Shown piece after piece: positions 13,501 through 48,535 of a stretch of DNA of 64,000 bases. Position 1 is the first letter of the stretch. Each line of letters opens with the position of its first letter. The DNA is from Sycon ciliatum (Eukaryota; Porifera; Calcarea; Leucosolenida; Sycettidae). The notes beneath the pieces were generated by a model that searched no databases, was not told the DNA's origin, and worked only from the letters and a program-made list of their open reading frames with translations. The position numbers and the translations under genes are program-made. The stretch spans positions 7,312,128 through 7,376,127 of the forward strand of contig NC_088647.1 in assembly GCF_964019385.1 (NCBI RefSeq). Reading direction: 5' to 3'.

Positions 13501-16004
13501 TATTTGGCCCATTGGGCATCATCAGGGCATTGAGGAAAAAAAAGAAAAAAATTCGTCGGGTTCGCGTACCGGGCAGGCCAAGAACAAGGAGTCGTACAAC
13601 TCCCTGGTCAAGAACCACCTTTCCGCTTCCGTGGGACGCCACTACCCCATGATCAGGCGTCAGATGCGGCTCCTAAACGGTGGGGGAGGATAGATCAGAT
13701 CCATCAACCAGAGGCCAAAGGCCTAAATCCCATTTGCCACATCCATGTTTTACTCATGCCAGGCCACGAGTTCCCAATTAACTGTGGGCCGGAGCACGGT
13801 TGGAAAAAATCCTTCCGCTTCCAAGCAGGACTTGAGCCTGGTACCTCTTGTTTCTCAATCATGGTGACAGGTCTTAGACCAACCCACTGTGCCTGCCTGC
13901 ACTGGCATTGGGGAAGGGGAGGCAAAAAACACGAAATATAAAGACGAATAATGCAGGCAGATGAATGTTCTGGAACTAACACATCATGGTGACACAATTG
14001 GCAAGGCCAGAAAACTAAACAATCATCACTTGTAAGGTGACCTAAACAGAACGAAAGAAGAGAAAACTCACACATACACACAGACACAATTTGGCAAGAA
14101 TGCAAGAAAACTAACACTAACACTAAAGTTTAAAATTTTCACCTGTAAGGTGACCTAAACAGAAGAAAGAAGATAAGACTATCACAAGATTTGTTTGCCA
14201 CGAAATACAGACCTCTTACCTGTTTTCCACCATTAATTTGACCATGGTAGTTTGCAGCGACTTTTTTGGGGTGAATTACTGGTGATTAAAGTGCGTCTTA
14301 CCCTCCCGAAATTATGGTACACAAACTTGGCACACGATGTGAAGTTCTGCTGGCACAGACCACACAGACTGCAGTTGCACACTCTTGTGGGTATCTACGC
14401 TTGGTGTGACCCATACTGCTCCATGTGGTAGCAATGTTGTCAGTTCTCGGTATTTAAACTCGCCATATCACAACAACACATGCACCATACTTATCGGTTC
14501 CCCAGCCTGCTGTGGCATAGCACTCTCGTGCTCCAGAATCACGCTGAACTAAGCAGCTCATTCTACATAGAGATATCCTACGAAATAGAGTCCGAATTTC
14601 CCACCCTGGCATCCCCAGTGCGTTAAGCACCGAATACATAGTTATGTTCTACTAGTACGTTACCATCGGTAACGCAATAGCATGATGACAAGTTAGCACC
14701 ACTGACCAGCATATCAGCTCCTATCCCACACAACACACAACAACAGTAGGGGCAAGTGAGACATAGGAACATGTAGACTTTCAGCGCCACTGACCTTTTT
14801 GTGACTACTACTTCGAAGTAATGTGGGGCTTTGAATAAAACAAGACTCGATACTACTTCGAAGTAGAACCTTGTGTACAGGTGTTATGTTAGTGGCACTC
14901 CTGCTGGAAGTGTTCACCAGTTTGGGTATCACAACTTAGTTAAGTGCTTTGTGAGACTTACCGCCTCACCCTCATCACTAGGCGCTGCATCTGCCACCTT
15001 GGTATACCAGGTATGGTGGTGGCCTAACACAAGGGAAACTTCCTAAGCTGGTTGTGTTCTTCAACACTATTGTATAGGCGGTGGCAACGCGGACGTGTAA
15101 ACTTTACTTTTCACTTAGTTCCAGCTGCACTATAAGTACAAGTAAAACGGTGCATCTCCTGCAGTCCTACTGTTGGAAGGTACACGGTGCAGGTCTGACT
15201 TGTGCCACTGTGCTTGTGTTCTTCTCGGTACATGCAGCACCAACAGGATGAATTAGAATTTATGGCTTTCTGCTTTGTCGCAATGTACAGGGACCATCTA
15301 CTGGCGGAAGACTGGAGTTTGAACGGGCTTCGTCAATTGAGCCTCCGATCTTGCCGCTCTCTAATTCTGCAGTCCACAATCTTCTGTGCACTCCAGTCAA
15401 TGACCCACGGCAAGCAGGTGACAGTGACTCGGTGTATGTTATCCAAGCAGAAGCATACTCACACAAGAGAGGCAATGGCCGAGACCTGCATTTCCAGCGC
15501 AGGGTGAACAGTGGCACTTGCCACAGTCATTACCAAGATGAAAGCGTTTCTGAAGACATGACGGACACAGACATGGACATAATTCGGGCTGTGCCTGACC
15601 GTGCCCATTGCGCATCTACGACTCATAGCACTTCTCGACTTCCTGCAACCTGCGACAATGCTATGCCAACCAAGGATCTTTCCGCTGCTGCTGATGCTGT
15701 AGTAGTGTCGTCCAATCATGATGGCAATACATCCCCCGCCCAGGAATGTGACCACCGCCACCAGCAGCAGCAGCATCGGCAGCGGCACAGCATGGACCTT
15801 GACCTCGCCGAGCACTGCCATCACCAGACGCAGAGTGACCATGATCAAGCCACCCGACCGTGCCTTGTGAACAGATCTACCCCTCGTGGGAGCGCTCAGC
15901 CCCGCACTCAAGCCCGCAGCCAGTCAGCCAGGTCTCGTGAAATTGATCCACGGATTCAGCTGGTAGCAGAGGCGATGCACAGTGGCCAAGCCAGTACGCG
16001 GTAG
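1538..16004 (+). CDS. Gene A: single-pass membrane protein of unknown family, 5 exons
   Basis: Exons at 1538-1636, 2138-2494, 3922-4255, 12187-12494 and 15291-16004 join in phase (0,0,1,0) to 603 residues and a TAG stop. Every junction is AG..GT with GTAAGT or GTGAGT donors. Residues 1-24 are a signal peptide (hydrophobic CLLTVLLGAVAS). Residues 25-290 form an ectodomain with eight cysteines (four in exon 2, four in exon 3) and several N-glycosylation sites (NGT, NVT, NSS). Residues about 291-312 are a membrane helix followed by an Arg-rich stop-transfer stretch. Residues 313-603 are a low-complexity cytoplasmic tail rich in His, Gln, Ser and Asp. No domain was recognised, so the role (receptor or adhesion protein) is inference. 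Extra exons could be hidden in the 7.9-kb third intron. The Met at 1538 is chosen because it begins the signal peptide. Confidence 0.65.
2583..2908. mobile_element. MITE with terminal inverted repeats
   Basis: Left end CAAGAGTGTGCAACTCC and right end GGAGTTGCACACTCTTG are exact inverted copies. The pairing extends outward (ACACACCAAGCGTAGAT) and inward (CGGCGGAATTTTTTGTTGAC). The element lies in intron 2 of gene A. A solo end of the same family (GTTGCACACTCTTGTGG..ACGCTTGG) lies at 14374-14412. No open frame of interest. Confidence 0.7.
3205..3640. repeat. Composite dispersed repeat (SINE-tail family)
   Basis: This stretch in gene A intron 2 contains GAAAGCTCGGTTTCTAGCC followed by GAGTCTCGCGTGAAAACCG, which matches the 3' part of the SINE-like repeats at 28240-28300 and 56850-56900 and the fragment at 33535-33590. 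The open frame through it is a chance frame without a known pattern. Confidence 0.45.
4615..5470. mobile_element. Possible decayed DNA transposon with inverted ends
   Basis: TACTTCCTCCGCATCATTAA (from 4627) recurs inverted as AATGACGCGGAGGAAGTA (ending near 5466), and the match continues into AAAATTGTCGCTT. Between the ends, several frames on the + strand stay open for 40-60 codons with frame changes, as in a degenerated coding region. No transposase motif is recognised. It lies in intron 3 of gene A, immediately before the minisatellite. Confidence 0.4.
5316..5489 (+). repeat. Unit flank 1 of a large tandem duplication
   Basis: A 175-bp stretch beginning GCAGCGAAGCGGACGGCCAC and ending in CATACAACCATGTGTAATGC. 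It is repeated almost exactly at 6458-6633. Each copy precedes one 20-bp minisatellite array, so flank plus array was duplicated as a block. Confidence 0.9.
5490..6457 (+). repeat. 20-bp minisatellite array 1
   Basis: About 48 head-to-tail copies of a 20-bp unit, TGTGTGTGGTCTTGCTCTGC, with rare single-base variants (TATG, CTTTG, CTACTG) and occasional TG length changes. The unit has no stop on either strand and 20 is not a multiple of 3, so all frames on both strands read as long repetitive proteins. These are not genes. Located in intron 3 of gene A. Confidence 0.97.
6458..6633 (+). repeat. Unit flank 2 of the tandem duplication
   Basis: Near-identical copy of 5316-5489 separating the two arrays. 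The first units after each flank share the same variants (TATG in the sixth unit, CTTTG further on), which shows that the arrays descend from one duplicated block. Confidence 0.9.
6634..8637 (+). repeat. 20-bp minisatellite array 2
   Basis: About 100 copies of the same 20-bp unit as array 1, ending abruptly at TCTTGCTCAATAAAACCTGG. Long repetitive frames occur on both strands (over 500 codons). They are products of the stop-free unit and not proteins. Several internal blocks with TGTGTGTGTGG length variants recur in the same order as in array 1. Confidence 0.97.
8640..8760. repeat. Dispersed repeat fragment
   Basis: Contains GAGTGAGTCAAGTTTGCACC and AGCTGCGCAACGCCCAGCGC. The same blocks occur at 16090-16190 and 33670-33780 (GGTCTAGGGCTGCGTAACGC, GGTCTAGGGCTGCACAGCGC). 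No coding pattern. Confidence 0.5.
8870..9052. mobile_element. pogo/Tigger-type MITE
   Basis: Ends GTCAGACCTCGCTTAACCG and CGGATAATCGAGGTCTGCC are inverted copies. The interior holds CGGATAGGCGAGGGAACCGG, and the same element lies in opposite orientation at 30577-30768. TIRs of the CAGTCAGACCTCGCTTATCC type are characteristic of pogo/Tigger elements. It is non-autonomous, with no transposase. Confidence 0.7.
9165..9753. mobile_element. PIF/Harbinger-like MITE with TAA target duplication
   Basis: A 589-bp element with TIRs GGCCACCCAGAATTAATTCG / CGAATTAATTCTAGGTGGCC continuing to TTGTTTCGGGTCAC, flanked on both sides by TAA (9162-9164 and 9754-9756). A 3-bp TWA duplication is the hallmark of PIF/Harbinger elements. 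It interrupts one copy of a duplicated tRNA-like repeat whose intact copy lies at 9990-10200, which gives the empty site. Confidence 0.8.
9757..10200 (-). repeat. Duplicated tRNA-like (SINE-type) repeat
   Basis: Two copies, 9112-9161 plus 9757-9925 (split by the MITE) and 9990-10200, share the block running from GGATTCGAACCCGCACTATC to TTGAAAGCCCTATTTGAAT. Read on the - strand each has a B-box-like GGTTCGAATCCC, so the repeat is probably tRNA-derived. No complete tRNA cloverleaf is present. Confidence 0.55.
10201..11270. other. Intron 3 of gene A, unannotated stretch
   Basis: About 1 kb without a supported exon. It contains short direct duplications (GTGGACCCTGGCTAGCGCC at 10287 and 10353) and the related pair GGCAGGGAGCGGGAATTAGA / CAGGGGGCGGGAATTAGAGA near 10440 and 10629. 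No protein pattern is seen on either strand. Confidence 0.4.
11282..11370. repeat. 20-bp tandem repeat, about 4 copies
   Basis: Four head-to-tail copies of CCTTGTCTGAGCAACACAAG, with one CTCGT variant in the last. It lies within gene A intron 3. Confidence 0.9.
11486..11890 (+). repeat. SINE-like repeat with tRNA B box
   Basis: GGTCCCTGGTTCGAGTTCTG resembles the tRNA-like head of the SINE at 49370-49430. The downstream part (CGGCAGATGCAGCGCCTAAC, GTGGGTAAGTCTCACAACC) recurs inverted at 14940-15000. No coding evidence. Confidence 0.5.
11976..12056. repeat. 19-bp tandem repeat
   Basis: Four copies of GATCCAACCAGGCGTACGA, the first and last diverged. It lies just upstream of exon 4 of gene A, followed by a TG/TC-rich polypyrimidine tract that serves as the acceptor of that exon. 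Confidence 0.9.
13405..14325. mobile_element. Inverted-end element carrying a nested SINE
   Basis: TACCATATTTTCCGTAGTAT near 13400 and AAATTATGGTA ending near 14325 are the inverted ends of a family also seen complete at 54126-54306. A SINE copy on the - strand (13757-13905, GGTCTAAGACC and GGTTCAAGTCC-like boxes when read on -) and a repeated AGGTGACCTAAACAGAA block lie inside. It lies in intron 4 of gene A. Confidence 0.45.
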
Positions 16005-16079
16005 GGTGCTAGGAATTCAACCAACTATAGATAGCCACATGAAATAATCCAGCGGTAAGTTTGCACAGTGTGCTGTTCA

Positions 16080-16200
16080 ATGAAATCCAGTCCAAGAAAT
16101 CCAAGATGCGCTTTCCAGTGTTTGCAGGTCTAGGGCTGCGTAACGCCCAGCGGGTATTTGAGTGAGACTGGATTTCATTGAGCAGCATTTAGCAGCCCAG
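16080..16200. repeat. Dispersed repeat fragment, partly palindromic
   Basis: CAATGAAATCCAGTC and GACTGGATTTCATTG bracket about 110 bp containing CTAGGGCTGCGTAACGCCCA, the family also seen at 8640 and 33660. It lies in the short intergenic stretch between the gene A stop and the convergent TRPV-like gene stop at 17211. Confidence 0.55.
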
Positions 16201-16771
16201 CACCTGGACCCTGTAGCGTTGTTGGCATCATAATAATAATACATAAGCATCATCATACAGCAAGCCTCACTGATTTTTGTTGGGAGTTTCGAATGAAAAT
16301 TCTGATCAGCCTCACTTGGTTGTGCCGGTTTATTCACTTTATTGATTTTTTTTACATATCCACCCCAAAGCAGAATTGATCCGATATTCGGTACACCATT
16401 TCCACCCCGAAGCAGATTTTATCCACAGCCGTATGTATATGTTACACCATGCAGTAATTGCCCACCATTTTAAACAGTTCAGTGAATATTGTTAAGAAAC
16501 CACCAGGTTCAACCAGGTTAATTTAAAGCGATAGCTGTTTCAGTAAAATTATGTTGTAGTACTACGTTACTAATAAGCTTCTCCAGAAGAAATCAGGCGA
16601 GACAGCTATGAGTGAGTACATGTACAGTAAATATTGGAAAAAGCAGGATTAAAATAAAATGTTTTGTACAGTATGAAATTGCAAATAGCGAAGACAAAAT
16701 AATGATGTCTTGGGCTGCATAATTTTTTTAACTCATGAGCCGAATGACATCTAAAAAATATTTTCGTCGTA

Positions 16772-16985
16772 TATGCCGGTATAACTTCGTTAGTTGTATA
16801 TGCCGGTATCACTTCGTTAGTTGTATATGCCGGTATAACTTCGTTAGTTGTATATGCCGGTATAACTTCGTTAGTTGTATATGCCGGTATAACTTCGTTA
16901 GTTGTATATGCCGGTATAACTTCGTTAGTTGTATATGCCGGTATAACTTCGTTAGTTGTATATGCCGGTATAACTTCATTAGTTC
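16772..16985 (+). repeat. 26-27-bp minisatellite, about 8 copies
   Basis: Eight head-to-tail copies of a unit starting GTTAGTTGTATATGCCGGTA and continuing TAACTTC. Variants are a C in the second copy and TTCATT in the last. It lies in the intergenic region, and the long frame through it is a repeat artefact. Confidence 0.95.
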
Positions 16986-17210
16986 TGATTCAGATGCAAT
17001 CTCTTGTTCTATTTTGATATTTTCATTGTATTTTCGTAGTGGGGTGTTTAGTATCAGAAGTGCATTATCAACTGTAATTCATTACCAGTTGTTCTGCTAC
17101 AATATACTGAAAGGAAATAAATCGAATTACCGAGGAGGCTCAGACGGATGCTCTGATTATAGAAACCTGCAACTACTGCAACTACTTTCCATGAATTCCA
17201 GGAAACAGGA

Positions 17211-43209
<25,999 letters not shown>

Positions 43210-43687
43210 CTTTGCGGCTGTTCAGCTTCGCCATCTTCACTGGGGTTGTGCAGAGACGTCACGACATGGAAGCAAGCTATCTGCAAGGAGACGCCCGCAG
43301 ACTTGCAAAAGATTTGTACTGCCGGGACGAGTGCAGTGCTGCAGTACAAATCGCTGACACAGTGGCAGCCCATCCGTTCTCATGGTTCTTGTTCGGAGGA
43401 CTGATACTACTATCTAGTGATAGCTGAGCTCGGGAAGCGAGGAACAGACTGATGGTGAGAAGAAGCGCAGAAAGTGCTATGCCCGCGCCCACGTCAGATG
43501 TGAGATCACCAAGTCAGTGAGCGCATGAGCAACCGCTCACGTCGCTCAGACGTAGCTACGTAGATTTATGGTACAGACTACAGTAGATCTACTATATACT
43601 ACTGACTGTACTATGCACAGGGTCTACCCGGACCGGGCCAGATTGCCCCATGACGCGACGGTCGAAAGCCTAGTAGATCTACACATG

Positions 43688-44726
43688 CAGTGCTGCCAAA
43701 TAATTTTTGCCCAAAATCGGACACCCTTCACTGTAATTGTAAAGGCTGGCCACATGTTGCCAAGTTTTCTCCTCGGCATTTTTTTTACAGAGAATTCAAA
43801 ATATCGCTAAAACACCATGAAAATTCGCTTCGTTACCATGGTAACCCCGGAGTTGTCATGAATTTGGTAATGATGAGTGTGGTCGCACACTGACTCTGTA
43901 CACACTGTCAGCGTAGAGTCTACATGCCATCCAGCCTGATCCAGGCATGTTACTTTGCACTTCCACAGCCAAGTGCTAGCCTTTTTAGAAGCAAATATAC
44001 AGTGATTTGTGCCTTCAGTTGCGCTGAAAAGTGAAAGTACAGGACTTCTCGCACAGCGATAAGCCACACTCGCTACACACCAAACAACAGCACATTTGTA
44101 TTGCGGTTAGGAGGGCCAGAAGTGTGACACCACGTTCTTTTACATGGAAGGATGCGGAATTGTAGAATAGCGGAAGAAGGGACAGAGCACATGGATATTC
44201 TGTGAAAGCAACGCAATGGCAGCAACTGAGAGAGCAATGACCGAAAACCAGAAGCACCACTTGGGACCGTCAGATTAATTCGTCTGGGCCGAGCCAGCCG
44301 GGAAAAAACCCTCGCGCCGACGGACGCATTATTTTTTTTGAGGGAAAAAACCGGGTGTAAAACCCCAAGTGGCTAATCTGACAAGTACAAAAAGCAGGGA
44401 GGGAGGGTGGGTACCTCAAGACGACTGGCCAGTCGTGCTCATGCGCAGCGGTTTAGAGAACATGTGAAGATGTACGAGTAAAAAGAAATTGATCAGATGA
44501 CTGCTCACTTGTGAGAAAAAAACACGAGAAAAAACCGCTGTGACGAGAAAATACTTCTCGCCTCTGTCGCTGCGCTCTGCCGTCGAGAAGATACCATTCT
44601 GCATAGGGAAGTAATGATCTCCGACATTTTGGCTGCTTTTCGGACGTTTCCCTTTTCGGATAGGTTTTCGGAAGAGCCTTCAAAAATCGGACACTGTCCG
44701 AAAAATCGGACGGTTTGGCAGCACTG
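43688..44726. mobile_element. hAT-like non-autonomous element
   Basis: Ends CAGTGCTGCCAAA and TTTGGCAGCACTG are inverted, flanked directly by the duplication CACATG at 43682-43687 and 44727-44732. CAGTGCTGCC-type ends suggest hAT, although hAT normally duplicates 8 bp and only 6 match here. Shared CGGACAC words lie near both ends. No transposase frame was recognised. It lies just upstream of the TRPV-like start codon and could affect its promoter. Confidence 0.7.
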
Positions 44727-44732
44727 CACATG

Positions 44733-45757
44733 GTACAGGCAGTGCCAGTAGATCTACAGCCTACAGGGCTTCACGAGTCAGTGAGTCCTTGTATGTACTA
44801 TCAAGAGTACATAACCCCTATACTCTTGGTAGATCTACGTTTTGAGTACTATGTACGGGTCACGGTGTCCCCCGCCTTGTTACATGCTGTAAACAGTGTA
44901 AACTAACAACAGGTAGATCTACCACAACTTGGCACAAGGCACCAGGGCGTTCTTGACTCCTTTGTTACAACCAGGTCCAGGGAGTTGTAAAAATACCATT
45001 GCGCACCAGTCCAGAGAGTCGTGAAAATTATTAGCTTTCCCGACTTCCTGCCCTGTACTGTAGAGTGTTGTACTTGTAGTACTGGTCTGGTCACAAGTGA
45101 AGTGACACAACTACAGGACAAAATGCATGGCAGATTGCACATTGTGTCGAAAGTGCTCCCGACTACAACCCGCTTGGCAGAGTCCCAGACTGCCAGTCTT
45201 GGGACCATAATGAACCGTGTGGGCATGGGGTCTTGGTCTAACCTGGTTCGGACCCTCTGTTTTCCAGGGAGAGGGAAACATTTTATTTGTACTGGAGCTT
45301 TGGTAATGAGTTTGCTCACACACTGGAGCTCTGGAGCTTTGGTGTCTGTTGTTAGTATAACGCAACAAGTCTACAACTAAAATGATCAACGACTTGGAGG
45401 ACACTAGACAGGATAGACGCCCGAAATCACTGTAGGTATGCACCATGTATGCCAGGCTGTGACTTCATCACTTCTGTCCAATGTCCACTCAGCCAACACT
45501 GGCAAACAGTCCCACAATGAAGATACATTGTATTTGCAGACAAGCAGACTTGAATACAGAGATCACCTAAATTGATCTCAAAACCTGTGCACTTGGCTGA
45601 AAACTATTTTAATTGTTATTAAAATTAAAATATAATTATACATACTTGGCTGACAGCCAAGATTGCTGTGGCTGTGGGCTAAAATTTAACAGAAGTTTCA
45701 TATCAAAATATGATGTACTGCGTACAACACAGAGATCTAGCCAGCAAGTATCATCCT
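44733..45757. other. No gene seen
   Basis: About 1 kb between the hAT-like element and the orphan TM exon. Short overlapping frames only. It contains several TAGATCTAC words and CTGGAGCT repeats near 45290-45335. Confidence 0.4.
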
Positions 45758-45936
45758 TCAATGGAAGTGCCAGATGCTCTTCGCATGCTTCTTGATGCAT
45801 GGTATGGCAAGGAACACGAAGATGATCATCAGGCAGATGGCTGTTATCCCTCCGAGAATGGAAGCAGCCACAGTTGACGAGGGGAGCTTGGATTCGAGAA
45901 ATTCTCTCCCCTGTGCAGTTTGGACATTAATTGGTC
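45758..45936 (-). CDS. Orphan transmembrane/tail exon, paralogue of gene C
   Basis: An exon with acceptor TTGCAATAG at 45937, phase 1, open to TGA at 45758. It reads SKLPSSTVAASILGGITAIC, a hydrophobic stretch LMIIFVFLAIP and a short basic tail CIKKHAKSIWHFH. Gene C's last exon (59762-59581) has the same phase, the same SS-V-ASILGG core, the same length (59 against 60 codons) and the same P-x-x-KK tail. I found no matching ectodomain exons upstream on this strand before 47500. It is either the end of a gene whose other exons I cannot see or a duplicated remnant. Confidence 0.55.
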
Positions 45937-46929
45937 CTATTGCAAGAACAAGAGCAAACAGGATAATGCATCAGTCTATCTACTGCTACTGAGAGCCCTA
46001 ACAGCCATTTTGACCTATATTTGCTCAAATGACAACTGTATCCCCAAAGTACTTGTACCCGCAATCACATCAATCATACAATGCATCCAAGAATGTGCAG
46101 GGAGCGACCACCAACAACACCTGCTCCATTACATATCTTCTGAAGCTTGAACACAACAAGATTGGAGCATTGGCCAGCGAATTTTGGCCAGTACATGAGA
46201 ATCCCACAGTCCAAATGTGGCCTGGATGCACCATGCTGAATTAACGAGTCTCATTTCGAGGTCGAATATCGATGGCAAGAGGGTACTTCTGAAGTAGCAC
46301 GGAGACTTCAAAGCAGCTTGCCCGAATCGGGTATACGATTCGTCTCGCTCGCTGTTTTAGTGAATTTTACGACCAGAAATTTGTCAAGGCTTCAGCGGAT
46401 CAGCAACGGATTGTTGGAGGTGAAGTCTCTTCGCAAGAACACCCAGGGCCCCTGGAAGGAAGGGTACAGAAGACGGGATCTCCCAAGACGTTTGGAAACA
46501 TTGCGAACAACCTTCTCTTCAATTGAAACTTCTGCAATGAATGTATGTGCACTGGTGCATCTTGGCTGGCATACTACGCACATCTGATGTCATCAGGCCC
46601 TCGGTTGGCAAATTTGAAGTCGTCTTCTCACAGAGACTCGTTCGCTTCTGGACATTCGTCGAGAGATCTTCTCTACCACCTACTTTTGTCTTGGCATCGA
46701 GAACTCTGTCTCAATAATGAGACTGGAGTGTTCCTTAAAACAGAGCTGCAGAGCATTGCTTGTTGCTAGGCGTGGGATAGAAAAAATGAAAATCACTACG
46801 GAGTGTCTTCCCGATGCTGGTAATGTGCAAGTGGAGTGGGCAGTCAGGAGTTCATTTCGGTGTGGTAGAGTCAGTACGTCCGCTGCTGAACTAGTCCACG
46901 AAATGCGACCACCATAGTGATGTACGCTC

Positions 46930-47170
46930 GCGGTCAAGATGTCTTACTGCTGCAGCACAGCTGTGTGTCATTCGTATGAGCCAATGACACAAAGATGCTT
47001 CACAGCTAGTGTCGATGTACACGTAGTCAGGTCTAGTGACATAAACACTTTGACTGACAACCTACATTCCAATGCCACAGTTCCGAGAACATACTACACA
47101 ATTACCGGCCCAAGACTCGACACTGCGTGTTGCTGTATTAGATATCATTGACTAGGCAGTGGTAGACTAG
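46930..47170 (+). repeat. Segmental duplication, copy 1
   Basis: About 240 bp starting GCGGTCAAGATGTCTTACTG, with GAGCCAATGACACAAAGATG and CAGTGGTAGACTAGT, matches 49005-49262 at roughly 75-80 percent by eye. It lies about 370 bp upstream of the start of gene B, so it may be promoter or 5' sequence duplicated with a gene. Confidence 0.7.
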
Positions 47171-47534
47171 TTCTCTGCCTGACCGACTACTACTACTAGT
47201 ACATCCACGATCGAGAAGTCAACTACGCATTACGTTGTCACATGGCGAATGATAGTATGGGTATTGTCGCGTTTTTGTGGTTTGGAGATAAAAAATCCCT
47301 CCCCTGTAGCAGGATGGAAAGAGCGGTAGCCTGTGAGCATGGTGAGGAACCAAGGACTGGCAAGGAGCCATGCATCTGTCGTGCCCAACACTACCAGATC
47401 CAAGTGCAAAAATAATCTAACTAATATTAGCTATAAATTAACGCTATTTTCCAATTTTCTGGCAGTTCACGTCTCTGCCTGTTTGCAAGAAAGTTGAAAT
47501 TCTCTCATATTTAGACTAAAAAACTGTGGCCAGT

Positions 47535-48454
47535 ATGGCAATATTATTCGTTGTAAGTATGCTATTAGCCTGAATGAAGGTCTGCAGCTGCTGCGAGAAC
47601 CAGCTTTCCTACAAACTCGCTTTGTTCAATTCCATTATACAGGTCATCATCGGGTTTTTCGCTATAGGATCCGTCCACCCGTGGATTCCTGGTGAAGTTT
47701 CGGGTGCGTTCTCGGATATTCTCGCGGCACTAGTATCTTCCTTGCCGTGTTCTGTTTAACGTGGCGCATTCAGAAAATGAAGACCAACTAGCGTTAACGT
47801 ATTGTGTTTTTTGCTGTTGTGTTGTTGCCTGCAGTGAAAAGAAACGGAATTCCAATAGAGCCGGGAGAAATGATCACGGATGCAAAGGCGACGGATACCT
47901 TTACCTGTAGTGTTCCACCAGACTGCAACTCCACATGGAGCGTCATTTACCAAGTGCCATCCCGTGCCGAACGTAACATTGTCATGGAACAGACCAAAGT
48001 GGGAAACCAGACAGTGGAAGGACTACGGTTCTCCTCGTTCGTCCATGCAGGTATTTATATCTGTTGTGGAGGCGGCAACAGGACCATTTTGTTCGGAATT
48101 TACGACAGAGAATGTACCAGTGAGTACAGTACTAGCCCCGTTTAAAGCCCTCTCGTGAATAGTGCCCTGTCTCCGATAGCCAATAAAAAAATATAGCCCT
48201 CTCTTGAATAGTCCCCCACGTGGGCTCGTAGTCAAGCGCTTGTGCAAGTTTGGTGGTACATGTATTGTGCTAATGTTCTTGTCCATGTCACTGCACTGGT
48301 TAATTCAGGACAAAAAACTGCAATTCATGCAGTTTCTGTTGTGTCGTGATAGTTTAGAGTAAGCTTTAGATCCTGTTCTTCTTTGTTCTAATGCTAAATG
48401 ACGTAATTATACCAAAAAGAGAAATAACTAGTACCGTCTCTCGAATAGTGGCGC

Positions 48455-48535
<81 letters not shown>

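Noticed and set aside
44258-44385. MITE with CCACTTGGG ends
   Set aside because: The paired blocks CCACTTGGG and GTCAGATTA occur in swapped order at the two sides, so a simple terminal inverted repeat is not shown.
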